In this document: positions 63,466-64,000 of the stretch, piece by piece
Position numbering within the stretch: position 1 is the stretch's first letter
Layout of the letters: the number at the start of each line of letters is the position of its first letter
From: Deltaproteobacteria bacterium Ga0077550
GTDB taxonomy: Bacteria > Myxococcota_A > Polyangia > Nannocystales > Nannocystaceae
DNA: 64,000 bases
NCBI GenBank assembly: GCA_001464385.1
Contig: LNFB01000383.1
Coordinates: forward strand, 1-64,000
Direction of reading: 5' to 3'
The notes under the pieces: generated by a model
Database searches by the model: none
Told to the model about the DNA's origin: nothing
Seen by the model: the letters and a program-made list of their open reading frames with translations, nothing else
Made by a program: the position numbers and the translations under genes

Positions 63466-64000
63466 ATGACGGACATCTGGACGGATGCCCTTGCCGGTCT
63501 GCGCCCGCGCTTGGGCACCGAGACCTACGAACTGTGGCTGCGACCGATGGTGATGGTCGACGCCATGCCCGGGTTGCTGCGGCTGCGCGCGCCCAGCCTC
63601 TTCATGAAGGAGTGGTTCGAGAACCACTACCGCGAGGCGGTGCTGCAGGAGATCCTCTCCCGCACCCACGAGCGCTACACGATCGAGGTCGACGTCGCGG
63701 AGGACGCGGCGCCCATCGTCGAGTTCGTGGCCCCCTCCGCCCCGGCGCCGATCCCGGCCTCCACCCGCCGTGCGTCGGCGCCCATCGGCCTGTCGGAGCG
63801 CTACCGCTTCGGCACCTTCATCAAGGGCGCGAGCAACGAGCTCGCGGCCTCCGCGGCGCACGCAGTCGCCGAGGAGCCGGGCAAGCGCTTCAACCCACTC
63901 TTCATCTATGGCGGCGTCGGGCTGGGCAAGACCCACCTGCTGCACGCGGTCGGCCACGCGCTGCACCACGCGCGCCCCGAGCTGCGCATCGTCTATCTGT
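63466..64000 (+). CDS. dnaA: Chromosomal replication initiator DnaA, partial (5' part)
   Basis: The first 178 codons are in the window; the gene continues beyond base 64000. Domain I begins MTDIWTDALAGLRPRLGTET and YELWLRPMVMVDAMPGLLRL. Domain II is a short linker rich in Pro and Ala. Domain III opens with RYRFGTFIKGASNELAASAA, then NPLFIYGGVGLGKTHLLHAV with Walker A. ATG 63466 has a strong GGAGG site 5 bases upstream. It reads away from rpmH, marking the origin. Confidence 0.97.
   Translation, partial: MTDIWTDALAGLRPRLGTETYELWLRPMVMVDAMPGLLRLRAPSLFMKEWFENHYREAVLQEILSRTHERYTIEVDVAEDAAPIVEFVAPSAPAPIPASTRRASAPIGLSERYRFGTFIKGASNELAASAAHAVAEEPGKRFNPLFIYGGVGLGKTHLLHAVGHALHHARPELRIVYL

Overview
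The window is about 64 kb of very GC-rich DNA from a deltaproteobacterial (myxobacterial) chromosome. The lineage call rests on gene content: a complete mglB-mglA gliding GTPase module, a Ser/Thr kinase with a C-terminal membrane anchor, FHA and DUF4388 (PATAN) signalling proteins, and many lipoproteins with Ser/Thr/Gly-rich linkers after the lipid cysteine. The linker style resembles Nannocystis/Plesiocystis-type genomes, but that is an impression and no comparison was run.

Layout. Bases 1-2.4 kb hold poorly recognised, possibly accessory genes: an orphan beta-rich protein, a LuxR-type regulator, and a small gene pair whose second member looks like a nucleotidyltransferase with its core deleted. 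Bases 2.4-19.5 kb are envelope and metabolic genes: M66-like protease lipoprotein, PlsC acyltransferase, SDR, acyltransferase-3, DDAH-like hydrolase, an eight-haem-motif cytochrome lipoprotein, UbiA prenyltransferase, GloB, a low-complexity lipoprotein, FHA-PATAN protein, lipase, radical SAM protein and a YyaL-type protein. Bases 19.7-20.1 kb carry two tRNA-Ser genes and the SRP RNA. Bases 20-31 kb include a caspase-like protein, an outer-membrane protein, a MATE transporter, a TlpA-like lipoprotein, an aminotransferase and a PEGA protein/kinase pair. Bases 31-37.6 kb hold a phospholipase C-like enzyme, dnaX, ybaB, recR and mglBA. Bases 39.5-46.1 kb form a tightly packed operon of a catalytically dead M48-like protein, two dynamin-like GTPases and RNase HII. 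Bases 46.1-53.6 kb hold an ECF sigma factor with a probable anti-sigma factor, then mutM, rsmA, tsaD and a receiver-PATAN-TPR protein.

The right end is the replication-origin neighbourhood. Reading leftwards from the origin are rpmH, rnpA, yidD, yidC, jag and mnmE. The biotin genes bioF-bioD lie in the opposite direction between mnmE and rsmG. dnaA reads rightwards and runs off the window. The 646-bp rpmH-dnaA gap has three DnaA-box-like 9-mers and is the likely oriC. Next to rsmG, where parA-parB usually sit, there is instead a gene-free stretch of about 970 bp with five parS sites, four of them in a tandem repeat of about 150 bp. No parA or parB is in the window.

The most interesting points are the parS array without parAB, the pseudo-M48/double-dynamin operon, a caspase-fold protein encoded beside an outer-membrane protein, a lipoprotein with a natural His6 run and an SR-like tail, and a MutM whose fourth zinc ligand is Asp.
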